Part shown: positions 22,218 to 33,872 of the stretch, in pieces
Numbering within the stretch: position 1 is the stretch's first letter
Layout: each line of letters begins with the position of its first letter
DNA from: Trichoderma breve
Taxonomy: Eukaryota > Ascomycota > Sordariomycetes > Hypocreales > Hypocreaceae
Length of the DNA: 64,000 nucleotides
Direction: 5' to 3'
Assembly: GCF_028502605.1 (NCBI RefSeq)
Contig: NC_079235.1
Coordinates: 4,092,001-4,156,000, forward strand
Notes under the pieces: generated by a model
The model's input: only the letters and a program-made list of their open reading frames with translations
Told to the model about the DNA's origin: nothing
The model's database searches: none
Made by a program: the position numbers and the translations under genes

Positions 22218-24003
22218 TTTGATGTTCTTGCTTAGTGTGTCCCGATGGGAATTTCAGGGTTGAGTGAAGAGTAACTTCAGCTCCTTTTGATGATGAGAGT
22301 CAAGAGGTTGACAGATGGTCTTTTTCCCAACGGCATTCTCGTTTCCTCCTGAAGTGTTCCTCTCGTCTTATTTTAAGCTTCTCACGCCCTCACATAACTC
22401 TCCACGGCCAAGGCAAAAAAAGGCACCACAGAAAAAAAGAGAAAAAAAATCGGACACGGGGTCGTCAGATTAGTGGGCTCCTCCGCTTCGTACGGAGGCG
22501 TGAGTTCGCCTTTAGCCATGGGCGCCTTTTGCGGGTTGTGGAGTCCTTGGCTTTTCCGGTTGTCGAGGCCGGATCGGGGCAAAAGATGGCAACAAAGACG
22601 CCAATGGATGAATCATAACTGCCATGTTGGTCCTTCTATTGTTCTTCTGGGCCGGGAATAACGGGGAGGGGAGGGGAAAGATGATTTAGTCTAGATGACG
22701 CCAAAAGGGGGGAGGTGAGAAGTTGTTATTCGTCGAGGTTGGATGAAGTTGGGTGATGGAAGTTTCCCGATAGGTCGATGGTACACCGAAAGGGCGTGAG
22801 AATGAGGAATCTCACCGGCTTCCTATTAGTCAGTTAGTTTCTAGCAAGTAAAAGCATTTGTTAAGAAAATCACGACAAAATAATCAGGATCATTGAAAAA
22901 AACAAGAAAGAATAAAATCCAATTTCTTGGAAACTGTGGGGGGCTCCCCGATCTTTGTTCGGTTTACTGCGGCGCCCGAGTTGCGCCTTGGCTGCCTTTT
23001 CGAGGCAAAAGCTTTCACCTTGCGGGCACGGAGAACGGCCGCTAAACTTATTTTTTCCCACCTCCAGTGCACGTTTTGTTGTTTCTTTTCCATTTTGGTG
23101 CAAAGCAGAGCATACTGTACAGAATAGGGCGTGGTGTAAGACTCATCGACCTGATTGATAATGGAGAATCGTGTGCTACAGTGATTTAGTCGATCGGTGT
23201 GGCTTTGCATCGAGTCGTGATTGGTACATATTGCATCTCATCACTTTGACACAGGCAAGCGTTTTGCCGCTGACGCCCATGCGGAGCGGAAGATTGGATC
23301 GGACAGATTGAAAGTGGACAGATGAGGCCAGATGAGGAAGTTGAACAGCATCTTTCTTCTAGATTCTATATTGACAGGTTCTAGGCTGATATTTGACATG
23401 TCTTAATTCCAAATGCCGAGCCGGAGCAATCGTGATTTTCTTCATGGAAGACGATTACGAGTACGTCCAATTGCTGTAATTCCTCCTTGTCATCAACATG
23501 ATAGCCAATCAATTTGGCTTCCATCATGCATTGTTCGCTCGGATACCTTCGGCCGATCTCCGTAGGGCAAGTAGCGTCTGGTCTAGCCATCAATGTCATC
23601 AAGCTTGAAGTTTATTGACCCAAGATGGAATGATCTCCTTTCATCTTCAAAAACCCTCTCCTCTTTCTTCCTTCAGCATTAATAATGCACCCTTTTGATG
23701 CAATGGCTGACCAAGGGAAACATTGCTGATACACGAACATTGACAGCTCGAAGCACAAACCGCAAAACACAAAGGACGGGTACTCACTCACATCTGACAG
23801 CGACAAGTCAGAGTCACCGGAGCACAGCAGAATATTGCATTACACACATTGTCAATTGTCTCATCATTATTGAGCCATGTCTCATATATACTCTTGTGCA
23901 ATTGCGTCAAAGAGAAAACGCCGCATAAAAACTCCGGCATCAAATAACTCCATATTACTGGCTGATGTGCTCAACATTGAATTAGGTATTGCATAGTCCT
24001 CGC
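22218..24003. other. 1.8-kb intergenic region
   Basis: The 5' flank of the transporter and 3' flank of the cutinase. Only short open frames on both strands; no domain, splice-linked exon pair or RNA gene recognised. Confidence 0.45.
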
Positions 24004-25182
24004 TTACAGCATCTGAGACACGGCCGATAGAACCGTCAACAGACCTCCCAGCATCAAGCTGCTCGTCAACATATTCGCACCAGATCCCTTGGTCGGGCTG
24101 ATAGTAGGAGCACCAGTTCGGGTCGGGGCGGTGCTGTTGCTGCCGCTGCCACCACCGCTGGTGGGCTTAGTCGTGGGAAAGGGAGCCGTGGCGGTTGCGT
24201 TGGAACCGGAGCTGGTGCTGGTGCTCTTCTCGTACTGGCTGACGACAAAGTCGACAATCTCGTCGCCGTAGCGGTCGATGTACAGGTGGTGGACGGTCAA
24301 GTTGCTGCCGGAGTCGCAGTAGATGTCGCCCTTGTCGCAGTACGAGATGATACGGCTGGCGTATTTCTTGCACTGGTCGACACTGGCCGAGCTTCGGTTG
24401 AAGAGCTATTCGCAGAGTCAGCTACACGACTTCTCAACTTCTGTCAGAATCAGATTGAACTTACGCCGTCCTTGACGCTGGTGCCTCTGTCGTACGTCAG
24501 ATTGGCGACATGGGTTGGGTCTCCGAAAATGGCAATGGCAACGACTAACGACAAGGGAGTCTCTCGTTAGCTTTCTTTCTTTTTCCATTTCCCCTCAATT
24601 GCTGCTTGGCGCCCAGCCAATGATGGAAAAAACTGAACTCACCGCTGTTCATGACCTCGTCCGACATGGCCTTGTCGTCAATGAAAGGCTCGCCGGCGCT
24701 GCCGCAGACGGAATCAGACGAGACTTGCGCGCCCTATCCCAAGATGAATGAATCAGATCAGCCCATGCTCACTAGTGAAGCTGTCACCACTCCCCATGTC
24801 GTAAATCATCACCACATCACATCACATTGCTCATATGTAAGCAGTCAACTATACACACCTGAGAGTAGCCCAGAATCGCAATCTTGCTGCCCGGGCAGGC
24901 CTGGCCGTAGTTGTTGAGCAGCGTCTGCATCGCCTTGACGCCGTCGCCCTCGGAGTCCTCGTAGTCGCTGAGCGTGGCCGGGTAGTCGACGGGCACGACC
25001 TGGCTGTTGGGCACCCTTGCGGCAATCTGGCTCGTGAGGTTGCCCGTCACACCGGTGCCCGCGGGCTCTTCGCTGCCTCGGGCGACGACCATGTAGAGGC
25101 CCTTTGCGCACGTCGGCTGGGTAGCCGCGGCGGCCGTTGAGCTGGCGGCGAGCAGGGACAGGGACAGGGCGAGACCACGCAT
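24004..25182 (-). CDS. cutinase-family (CE5) esterase with GPI-type C-terminus
   Basis: Four exons (25182-24859, 24733-24643, 24544-24465, 24405-24004) with GT-AG introns of 125, 98 and 59 nt give 298 residues. A signal peptide (about residues 1-20) leads into the CE5 alpha/beta-hydrolase core. The nucleophile is S107 in GYSQ-G, with the motif split by intron 1. The acid is D192 in CDKGDIYC, and the base is H204 or H205 in TVHHLYI. The tail departs from a plain cutinase: a 50-residue Ser/Thr/Gly/Pro linker is followed by a small-residue omega-like site and a hydrophobic end (LGGLLTVLSAVSQML). This predicts anchoring to membrane or cell wall instead of free secretion. The substrate could be cutin, suberin, acetyl-xylan or short esters. 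Confidence 0.9.
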
Positions 25183-27611
25183 TTTGGGCGGTGATTGTTT
25201 GCTTTTGCTTACAGTATTACTTTTGTGTAAGTAAAAAGGTAGTGGTGATGATTGTCGGTATGCGCCTGCTCTGTGTCCGTACCGCAGCGATGATATCGGA
25301 AATCAACAACAACAAAAAACAAGACAGAAAAAGACAAGGAAAGAAGAAAGGCGGAGACGATGCTTATTTATTGTTCCGTTGAATCCCACGAAAGAAAGAA
25401 AAAAAATTCCATTACGTAGCAGCCAAGCGTCACAGCCGCGGCGGGAAGGGAGGCTGAGGATCCGCGTCTGGGGTTTTCGCCTCCACATCCCCCCCATCCC
25501 AGCGGTGCATCAATAGTTTCTTCTTGTTCAAGCTAGCCAAAGCCCGTTCCGTTGTTGGCGCGACTTATCGTATTCTCTCGCTCGGACATCTCCAGAAAAC
25601 GAATACTACTATTGTACTGTAGTAGGCAACTACTTCGATCGGTGTGGCTGCGGCGCGTTACCAACTCTGTTGGACCACGTCCTGCGCCTCTGTCGCTAGA
25701 CTGGAGCTGGCCGAGGCCCCGATGTCCGGATAGGCGGCTTTCTGTGGGACTTCTATGCAGGGCTTCTTGAATTCGGCACAAGCTGAGAGGGAGCTGGCGA
25801 TGGGCTTCTGCATGTGCTGGCTGGTACCTGGATGGGGTTGGATTCTCCTCTCCCTCGCATACTCTCACTCACACTCTCACTCAGCCAAGACTCAGACGAA
25901 ATTGCTGTCAAACGACTCCCGTCTTGGCGAGTCTGTGCGTGAAGCACTACTGACACATACACACGGCACAGAAACTCATCACAATGGTAATGCAATGCTC
26001 GGACAAATGCCTTCCTCCGCCTGTCAACGGATCCCCGATCCAGTTGGGAAGGTCACCAAGTTCGGCTTCCAACGCCGTTCCATGCCACCTCAAGGAGCGG
26101 GGCCGTTGGGTCTCCTCTCGTCGTTTTTTTCTAGCTTCTCCATCAGCTAGGCTCCTCATACCCGACTAATGTAGCATTGCACACGTTTTTGGAAGTGAGC
26201 TACAGTTGCCTTCGTTTCTGATGTGAATACGTTCTATACAATATATGGCCCGGAGAGTCAATATAGTTATTGTATCACAAATAAACTCTGCTTATGCTTT
26301 TGCTCAAATTCTATCCCAGATTGCGCTAGAAGCCGTCGTCTCAGACATCAATCCAAGCCACACAGCGATCTGTCCCACGCTAGACAGATAGTGTGCTGAC
26401 GCTTTGTCCATCCGATTGGATCCACGAACTTTTGATAGTTTCGTTCCTGTTCGTATAAGGACTTTGTTACTGTACCCAGACGGGAATTGTTGTATTGGAA
26501 GTACTACCAAAACATAGACTCTCGAATATGGCGCATCCAGCTTGTGCAACTTGAAACAATGAATCGCGAAGTCGCCGGCTGTTACATACTTGGATGTGGG
26601 CAATAAGATTTGAGACTGGAGCTTTGACCTCAGCTATATATAGCCTCAGCCATTGTAGCTTATCTGCTAGGCATCCAACGTTGTAAATGGTAAAACATGA
26701 CGCAAACACCCAATTCAGGAATCAGGGGCTGCTATACAACAATAGTAAGGCTTTAATATTGTATTCCATAGTTCGAAGGCAAACGGGAGTTGCCAATCGT
26801 CACCCTTTCTTCCTCCCTGGTTCCTGAGTTGGGTATTTGCATCCTGTTGAACAAAATCCGGCATCTCTTTACTCCGTAGTGGCTCCCATACAAATAGTTG
26901 GCTTTCTATCCATGTTTTTTTTTGTTGACAGCTGAGGAACACACCTTTGAACCGGACTGAGGAACGCCAAACACATCACAAGGAACCTAGCTCGTCTAGC
27001 CGTTATAAGGACCACGGTGCGAAACAAAGTCAGGGTACCATTTGATCTAGCTGCTGAAGCCTCGTTCGTACATGTATGAGGCTACTGTCTGATTTAAACG
27101 TCATTCTCAACAGGAAAACTCCCATCATTTTGTCTGTTTTTTTAGTTACCTACATATATATAAGGAACTTTCCTTTGTTACACCCATCAAAGAGTCAGAC
27201 TAAGCCTGGCTTAGTCACCAATCCCAGCTATTACAGGTTGATACCCTATGAGTAATTGATCGTAGGGTCGGTCAGATCCCGTCTACGCAGTATTATCCGA
27301 TGACTGTATGCGTAATAAAGATAAACCTGGAAAGTATCTGTTATAAATGCTATTTTAGTTAGCAGTGCTACATTGCAGAAATTATAAAAACTTGTAAACC
27401 AATATTTATTCAAATTGCTTCAATAATCCAATATATGCGTATATACTTATATGTACAACCCAAACAAATTACTTGGGCACCAACCAGTAACCTAGCCTTA
27501 CTAATACTTGATCGACAGGGCCACCGCCTCTACCGTTACCGCACTGGAAATAATGGATTATTTACGGCTTCACCCCCGCTACTTCCACTAAGCGGCTTCC
27601 GCACGGTGTCT
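25183..27611. other. 2.4-kb intergenic region, A+T-rich toward its right end
   Basis: The left part is the cutinase promoter and G+C-balanced sequence. From about 26160 the sequence turns A+T-rich. Minus-strand open frames at 26304-26942 overlap each other and have no recognised domain. An ATG at 27435 is in frame with the next gene but lies in A+T-rich DNA, and I prefer the downstream Met. Confidence 0.45.
27198..27216. repeat. 19-bp palindrome
   Basis: GACTAAGCC-T-GGCTTAGTC: perfect 9-bp arms around one base. It is in noncoding A+T-rich DNA. A regulatory dyad is possible but unproven. Confidence 0.6.
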
Positions 27612-29078
27612 ATGCCCATGATGGAGGTGGGGCTCGATGTCTATCGTGCTCGTTTTGCTGGTGTTGAAACGGACCTTGGTAAACAGGTCACTCAAGGCTT
27701 GGAGCTGATCAAGGTATGTACACTGTTTCCCCAGCCGTGAATTGAAATGGTATACTGAGGGATTTGCCGCAGGAGCTTCTGGAGAAGTTAGATCGTACTG
27801 AAACCCAATTGACAAAGACGCAGCTTGACCTGGAGAGCGAGACCGAGACGAGAAGACGTTTACAGAAGGAGGCTCAAGAAAACAAGCAATGGAAAGAACG
27901 CCAGGAAAGACGACCGTTTATGGTCGCGTTGATCGATGCGGACGCGGATGGCTATGTGGTAAGCAGTATGCATGCCATCAAGTCTTGATGATTAGCTCGT
28001 TAACTTAGAATCATCACAGTTCCGTGATAGTTTTCTTACAGGGGGGGAAAAGGGTGGCGAAGATGCTGCGGATGCGCTCCTCGCTGCGTTGCAGCATTAT
28101 ATGCTTGTGACTGGACTTCCTAATAACATGGATATTCTCGTTAGAGCATTTGCAAATGTTAGTGGGCTGGGTCAAGCCCTTGTGCGCGACAGGCGATTGC
28201 AGGGCATCGATCAGCTAAGGGCGTTTGCAACGGGTTTCAGCAATCGTCGGGGTTTGTTTGACTTTGTGGATGTCGGGACTGGGAAAGAACGGGCAGATTA
28301 CAAGATACGGGGTAAGATATCTAGCATCCGTTCTGTTTCGTCGGGCCTCGAATTCCATCCTCTTCAGCCCCAATCCCTCTCCTCCCAAGCGTCTATACTC
28401 TAACATTATATTGCCGCCGCAGAGAGTGTCAAATTTTTCGTCGAAAGTCCTCAGTGCAAGCACCTCGTAGTGGCTTGCGGGCACGACACCGGGTATGCCC
28501 CGTTCCTGGGGCAGTTTATTGGAGACAGGGAGGTTGCGGAGCGTATAACGTTGTTGGAGGGAAGCCCATTCCCAGCAGTGATTAAGAACCTGGATCTGAA
28601 GAAAACACGGTTTACTTCAATTTTCAACGAAGTAGTGCAGCCAGCGGTGCCGTCTGGACCAGCAGGATCGGCATGGTCGAACGTGGCGACGGCCAACCGG
28701 CCTACAAATTCTGAACCTGGACCGTCGTCAGTGCCTGTGACGCCGTTTCGCGGATATCATAACCCAAAGGCGCAATCAGACAGACTTGGGCCGGTCCTGA
28801 AGGACAATAAGGGGCGCCGAGTTGACCGCAAGCTGCGGGTGAATGACGCGATTGTGGAGAGGCTCAAGAAAGGATCTCTGTGCTTTTACCTCTTTCTTCG
28901 TGGGGAATGTTTATTGTCGTCGTGCCGGTCCAACCACGTGCACCGGGAACTCTCGAATGAGGAGTTTGATGCCCTGTGGTGGTTAGCTCGACAGCACGGG
29001 TGTTTTAAGAATGCCAAGGCGGATCGGACGGGCAGTGATTGTTTGGATGCGAGGTGTATTTATGGGCACAAGAGTTGA
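27612..29078 (+). CDS. coiled-coil / PIN-NYN-like / tandem CCCH zinc-finger protein
   Basis: Four exons (27612-27713, 27773-27958, 28020-28311, 28423-29078) join in frame to 411 residues. Residues 20-80 form a Glu/Lys/Gln coiled coil. Residues 82-240 look like a Rossmann/PIN-type fold: hydrophobic strand VALIDADADG (D89, D91, D93), then FVDVGTGKERADYKI (D180, D189), then HLVVACGHDTGYAPF (D215), an arrangement like NYN/PIN nuclease acids. After a Pro/Ser linker come two CCCH fingers: C347/C356/C361/H365 and C387/C400/C405/H409. I associate the middle region with the fungal DUF7923 family (recall). RNA binding is likely from the fingers; ribonuclease activity is inference. The start could be the in-frame ATG at 27435. 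Confidence 0.8.
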
Positions 29079-29314
29079 ACGAAAGCAGAGGGCTAGTGAA
29101 TCGTTCTTACATTCTCTCAAGAATGGGTTGGTGTTAAAAGACAGCAAATTGCCGGTACGTGTATGGGGACGAGTGATATATTTATTGACGATCTATACCA
29201 TCTATTCAGAATGCTACTTTGGATGAAATTTCATTTTTACGGAAGGACCTTTCAGTAATAGTATTATTATGACTGGTGTGTTTCTTAATACATATATTAA
29301 AGCAAATGTATCAT

Positions 29315-29767
29315 TTAAACAGTAGTTTCCCCAATACTCTCGCTGTTGCGTAGCCTAGCCAGGTCCTGTTCCATCTGCCTCTGTGTTCCCGTTCGATTTA
29401 TGATATTACCAGCCCCATCTTTAATTCCATACGTCCAAACCTGCTCCTCTGGATCCGTTCGCGGCCGAAAATGTGGTGCCCGGCGTGGAGGCAAATTAGG
29501 ATCCGTACTATATCGCCATTCCAGTTCGATAGCGCGGCGAGCGACGGCTGTTACGGCATGTGCCTGATGCGCGTCTTGCTCCTGTAAATGAAGAAGAAAT
29601 TGGCTCCGTAGTTGCCAAGATCTGCCGTAGTATGGGCAAGAAGTAAGTTTGCAGGGATAAGCCCAGACTTCTCCAAGAGGGAGGAGAGCGTCATCAGCCT
29701 CGTCGTCAAATTCCGAAGGAATAGATGCATTGAGATTTGAGGAATCCATTTGGTCTTCCTGTTGCAT
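29315..29767 (-). CDS. small zinc-finger-like protein
   Basis: Open frame of 150 residues from the first ATG at 29767. An acidic N-terminal segment (FDDEADDALLPLGE) precedes a single finger-like motif with PCKLTSCPYYG (C-x4-C) and later histidines (LLHLQEQDAHQAH). The C-terminal half is Arg/Pro-rich. Upstream the frame is open to 29821, and a TTTTTGTCAG acceptor sits just before it, so a short 5' exon near 29990-30005 is possible. It converges with the CCCH gene, 236 bases apart. I do not recognise the family. Nucleic-acid binding is inferred from the Cys/His motif. Confidence 0.5.
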   Translation of the reverse strand: MQQEDQMDSSNLNASIPSEFDDEADDALLPLGEVWAYPCKLTSCPYYGRSWQLRSQFLLHLQEQDAHQAHAVTAVARRAIELEWRYSTDPNLPPRRAPHFRPRTDPEEQVWTYGIKDGAGNIINRTGTQRQMEQDLARLRNSESIGETTV

Positions 29768-30617
29768 AAATGAACTGACAAAAATTAATGCCTTCTGATG
29801 ATGTTGTATTTCCGTTGACAATGATGCCGGAACGCAGTGTTAGGCGTAGGATGTAAGAGAGCTGTCCGAGTTCCATTTTGACGTGACCTTCTTAGGCAGC
29901 AAGCTACCTATGTTGGGAGTGAAGGTCATACCCCGCACAATCTCTGGTGTCACATACCAATAATACCATGCATGTGTTCTCCTCTGGTTCCTCTCAAGTA
30001 CATGTACGTCTGACGCCAAGGAATCAGCCAAACAACATAATTTGCTCTTCCGAGCCTTGCAAACACAACCCCAATTACCGCTTGACTTGCGTCAAGCGTA
30101 CGTCGCGGCTCTTCTCGTTCATCGATGGATTGTGTCCGTACATTTCACTGAGCTAAGTTACTATGTAAGGTTGTCTAGTAGATAAGTTATTAGGTGGTTG
30201 TAGAAATGTTATGCATTTTATAGAACGCAAACAGGGGTTGTCCTCGTCCACCGTTTTTACCTTGTAACAGAAAGCAAGGACTAGGCAGACTACAATCATC
30301 ATGTGCGTGTACTAGTCACTTTTTACTGCACTCTTCAAAATAAAAAAGAGGATAATATATGATTGGAAGACACTCCAAGCCCAACAGTAGGCTCTCAAGT
30401 ACATGTAGCCTCACGGCTTCGTAATAACAGCCGTGAATGAACTAGGTATCTGACTGAATGCATCAAACGCGACGGGAATGAATGCGCAAGCACGATGACT
30501 TCGGTAATGCACCTGTTAGCCCTGAAACTGCCCTTTTGAAAATAGGTCCAACGCCCCACGCACGTTCATGGCGTTATCTGGAGGCGTTCAGTGCCACATA
30601 ATCTCCAATCCACCCTT
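29768..30617. other. 0.85-kb intergenic region
   Basis: Contains the possible first exon and promoter of the minus-strand zinc-finger gene, then A+T-rich sequence with no gene. Confidence 0.45.
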
Positions 30618-32106
30618 CTAAGTTGTATCTTCTTGAAGTTCTTGTATAGTTCCCCTTAGAGTTTCCAAGCTCTGCATAAGTGGCTGCACATAGTCATGGT
30701 CTACAGTAGGGAGATACCATGCTAAGTCTCCCGGACCAAACATCTTTCGACCTCCAGGGGTCCCAGACTCGCGTATAAAGTGACGGATAATATCTAGCAT
30801 GGAATTTGAAGCGTTAGCATTCGGAAATCTGCCTTGGTATACTATTGTAACGCAATTGATGATAAGGAGTGTACCTGTAGTCTCTTCCATAGAACTCATC
30901 AACCTAGCAACAGACCTAGTGTAGTAGTATTCCCTAATACCATGAATAATCTTCCCAAAATGGAAGACCTCGGGAATGTTGTCATTGGCCACAACATTCG
31001 TGACTTTGGGTGATAAATGGTGCATTACCTCCTCTGATGCCTTGTTAGCAAATCAGGACATTATCCTTTCAGGACCGGCACGCACCACGGAAATGCTCCC
31101 ATGTCCAGCCTATGATTCTAGGATCCCTAGCCGTTCGAGGATTTAGAGCTAGTAAATTGGCTAGCATAGGCAGAAACCATGCCGTATCAAATTCTAACGC
31201 TATTATCGTTGCTTCGCTGAAGTCTGAATTATTCATCTCCTCTTGCTCCGTAGTGTAGAACGGTTGTCGAAGCTTGATGACTGCGTTTGCCCAAAGTAGA
31301 GATTTGTCTTTTAATTCGTCTTCGAATTGAGGCATAAAGGCAAACAAGTTGCTGTTAATAATCTTATCGCAAGTCACTGTGCATGAACGACCCTCAATAT
31401 TGGTTTGCCCCTGTGAAAGGTATTCTCCAAAGTAGTAAACGCCAGAATAGGTCTTATGTTGTTTGTTCCGCATTTTACGGAAGTTGTCGAGCCCTCTGTT
31501 TCCCCAGGTAGGCGGACAGCCTTCATTATCAATGACCAGGTAGTGATCAGGGACCTTGTCGTGGAATTCGTTCATGAGGTCGATGTCTTTCATGAACACT
31601 CCATCGGGGAATAAAGTGGTGTCAACAATGCATAGAGAAATCGCGCTCAATTTGGTAGATTGCTTCTTATGCTTGTAAATAGCATACTGAATGGCGACAA
31701 GAAGCGAAGTTGTCCATGATATAAAAGGATCTCCGTATGACTTTGGCTGCCACCTAAGATGCTCGTTGAGAGTTAAAGCAACAGTGAAGGGGTCTCGTGC
31801 AAAAATGTCTTCAAAAGTGTTGTCTAGCGCGTCGACAGATTTCATGCATTCGCTACTGTTTTCTCCCGCAGACGCATTTGAAAAAACACGAAAGAGATAG
31901 CGCGGAGTGTCGTGCAATTTTGCTGCAAGATTGCCTGGCGGGCGGAACGGAACCTCATCTGGACAATGCGGAGTGTCGTGCGACTCTGTTGCGAGATTGT
32001 CTGAGGGGCGAGACGGAACTTCATCTGGAATATCATCGTCTCCGAAACCAATATAAATTTTTCGGCGGATTTTTAGTTTATTAACGCCTGCGGTTATATC
32101 GTTCAT
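30618..32106 (-). CDS. DUF7587-like protein, possible ART-like fold
   Basis: Three exons (32106-31086, 31033-30875, 30793-30618) joined across introns of 52 and 81 nt, both with CTAAC branch points, give 451 residues. Residues 66-260 carry the conserved features of a fungal family I know as DUF7587: PRYLFRVF, HLRWQPK, PFISWTTSLLVAIQYAI, a hydrophobic ISLCIVDT strand, and FGEYLSQG. The order R73 - S130/WTTS134 - E228 resembles the R-S-E signature of ADP-ribosyltransferases, but no activity can be claimed. The N-terminus carries an in-frame 22-residue tandem duplication. The C-terminal helical part (about 340-451) is unassigned. A BTB gene lies immediately upstream on the same strand. Confidence 0.75.
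31902..32033. repeat. 66-bp in-frame tandem duplication
   Basis: Two copies with exact 66-base period (units begin 31902 and 31968) inside the first exon of the DUF7587-like gene. Each copy encodes a PDEVPxRPxxNLAxxxHDTP-type peptide. The copies differ at several bases, so the duplication is not brand new. Confidence 0.85.
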
Positions 32107-32688
32107 AGCTTTGTAGCTGGTAGAGCCTTGTTCGTAAAAGAGATGCCTTGAGGTGATGTTTCGAACGTTGCAAAAGATAATATTGAATAAAGTGGTGCTG
32201 AATCAACTTGGAAGTCAATTGAACGTGCAGTGATGCCAGCCCATCGACGTAGTTATTTGCTCATTCTCGGATGCCTAACCTGAGTTTGCTGCCTAAACTA
32301 CCGCAACCACTTAGGATGCAGTATTAGAGTGCCAGCCTGAATTGCTGCTGTATCTCAGCCTGGTAACATGCAGCTGCCTGGATTTCCTGTACTTCCCGGG
32401 AACAGCACATGACCGCCTTCTTGTACGACCACAGCTCCAGTCTAAGCTCAGCTACCCGTTATAATCCGAGGTAGTTTAGCCAAAGAAGAGACACCTATTT
32501 CGTACTTAACAGTCATACGGGAATATAGCTATAGCATCAGATATAGACCAGAGTAACGGATACCAGAAGAAAGTAATTATAGTAGCAGATACTATACAAG
32601 AGTAACAGATACTAGAAGAAAGTGACTATAGTAGCAGATACTAAACGAATATAGCTAAAGTAGCAGATACTCGAGGAACCGGGCAGGC
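32107..32688. other. 0.6-kb intergenic region between accessory genes
   Basis: Promoter of the DUF7587-like gene and 3' flank of the BTB gene. No gene seen apart from the minisatellite listed separately. Confidence 0.45.
32518..32674. repeat. 49-bp minisatellite, about two full and two partial units
   Basis: The unit GAGTAACRGATACYAGAAGA begins at 32551 and again at 32600 (49-base period). Related partial units (GAATATAGCT...AGCAGATA) flank it on both sides. Noncoding. Confidence 0.75.
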
Positions 32689-33872
32689 TTAGACTTGATT
32701 AGTAAAAGCATTCAACTCTAGCCCGGCAATTGCCTCAATCTTTGGATCGATGATTCCCCTAATTTTCTCAGAGAGTGTACATCTGTGAGGCTTTTTTGCA
32801 TACTTCGCATACTTCGCATACTTCCCATACGTACGAGTATGTGTTTCTCCTGTGCAAAGGCTGTAGGAATCAGGCATCGAACTGTAGTTTGGCTCCTGGA
32901 TACTTAGCACAGCCTTTTCGAGTGCCATGATACTATAGCCTTCAAGCAATTCGGGTGGTGGGTCGTCAAGAATGCGAATTGAATTCATGCCTTTGATAAG
33001 AGCACCCAGTAGAATTGAAGAACATTCGAAGGAGCAGGCGCCTTTATCCTTATGTCCTTTATCCTTACATAACCGAGATTTCAGGTCGTGTAACTCGGAA
33101 ATAACTTTAGAGATAAAATTCTGCCTCTTCATCTCAAGAGCGTCTGGAGAAAGAGTTAGCTGTTGTGCTAGGACAACCATTCATGATGCCTACCAATAAC
33201 GTCCCCTGGTATGGGCAAACCCAGTGAATGAATGGGACCTCTGCTCTGATATAAGGCGGCCCTTGTCAATTCTCGGAAAACTTCGGATTCTGAAAATACC
33301 CACGATATACATAACCTAAGCAAGAACGTTCTTCCGTAGCAAGTAGGAAGTGGTTCTATTAGATTATTGATCCATGTTTTCGCATAAAATTCTACCGCTT
33401 CGTGGCATTTATAATAATCGACAAGGACAGCCATTTTGGCAAGCATCTCAATACCCATTATTCGGGGTATCTTTGTCGTCTGGCCGTGGATTATATTCAT
33501 TAGGATGAGTAATGCTTTCTGATCCCATTCTTCAGCAGTTACGACGAAGGAATAGCCTTCCTCGGGTCTGGTCTCCCTCCAGTTGTTGGTCAACATTGCT
33601 TTAAAGTATGCAGACGCAAAAGTCAGATGCGTCGATGAGAGTCGTAATCGTAGTTCTTCTTCGTTCTGTTGAATCTGATTCTGCTGCTTACGAAGAGACC
33701 TTTCGGAGACTCCTAGTTGTATTTCGGTTATGTTCATCTTGGGGGGTATATGAGTTGGCAGTAGATTAGGCCAAAGGGCACCGAAATCCAGGACTGCAAA
33801 TGCTGCATCAGGATTGCGTAGGATGAGAAGAGTATCCCCGTCTGGGTCGACTTCGCGAACGCTTCGTTTCAT
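32689..33872 (-). CDS. BTB/POZ-domain-like protein
   Basis: Two exons, 33872-33194 and 33143-32689, around a 50-nt intron (GTAGGC donor, CTAAC branch, CCAG acceptor), give 377 residues. The N-terminus VREVDPDGDTLLILRNPDAAFAV and the region SSTHLTFASAYFKAMLTNNW (residues about 75-105) match the fungal BTB proteins that begin with a VDPxGDxxL strand. Helices follow, with EVFRELTRAALYQSRGPI near residue 205. The C-terminal part has a Cys-containing basic patch and a KYA tripeptide repeat near residue 335, encoded by a 9-base microsatellite. Such proteins act as protein-interaction modules; no partner can be named. Confidence 0.8.
32798..32830. repeat. 9-bp microsatellite inside the BTB gene
   Basis: Three perfect GCATACTTC units plus a partial one. 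They encode the repeated Lys-Tyr-Ala tripeptide in the BTB protein on the minus strand. Length variation between strains would change the protein without a frameshift. Confidence 0.85.

Noticed and set aside
29970..30010. Short 5' exon for the small zinc-finger gene
   Set aside because: A GTATGT donor and an acceptor exist, but the exon has no conserved content; not enough to extend the call.
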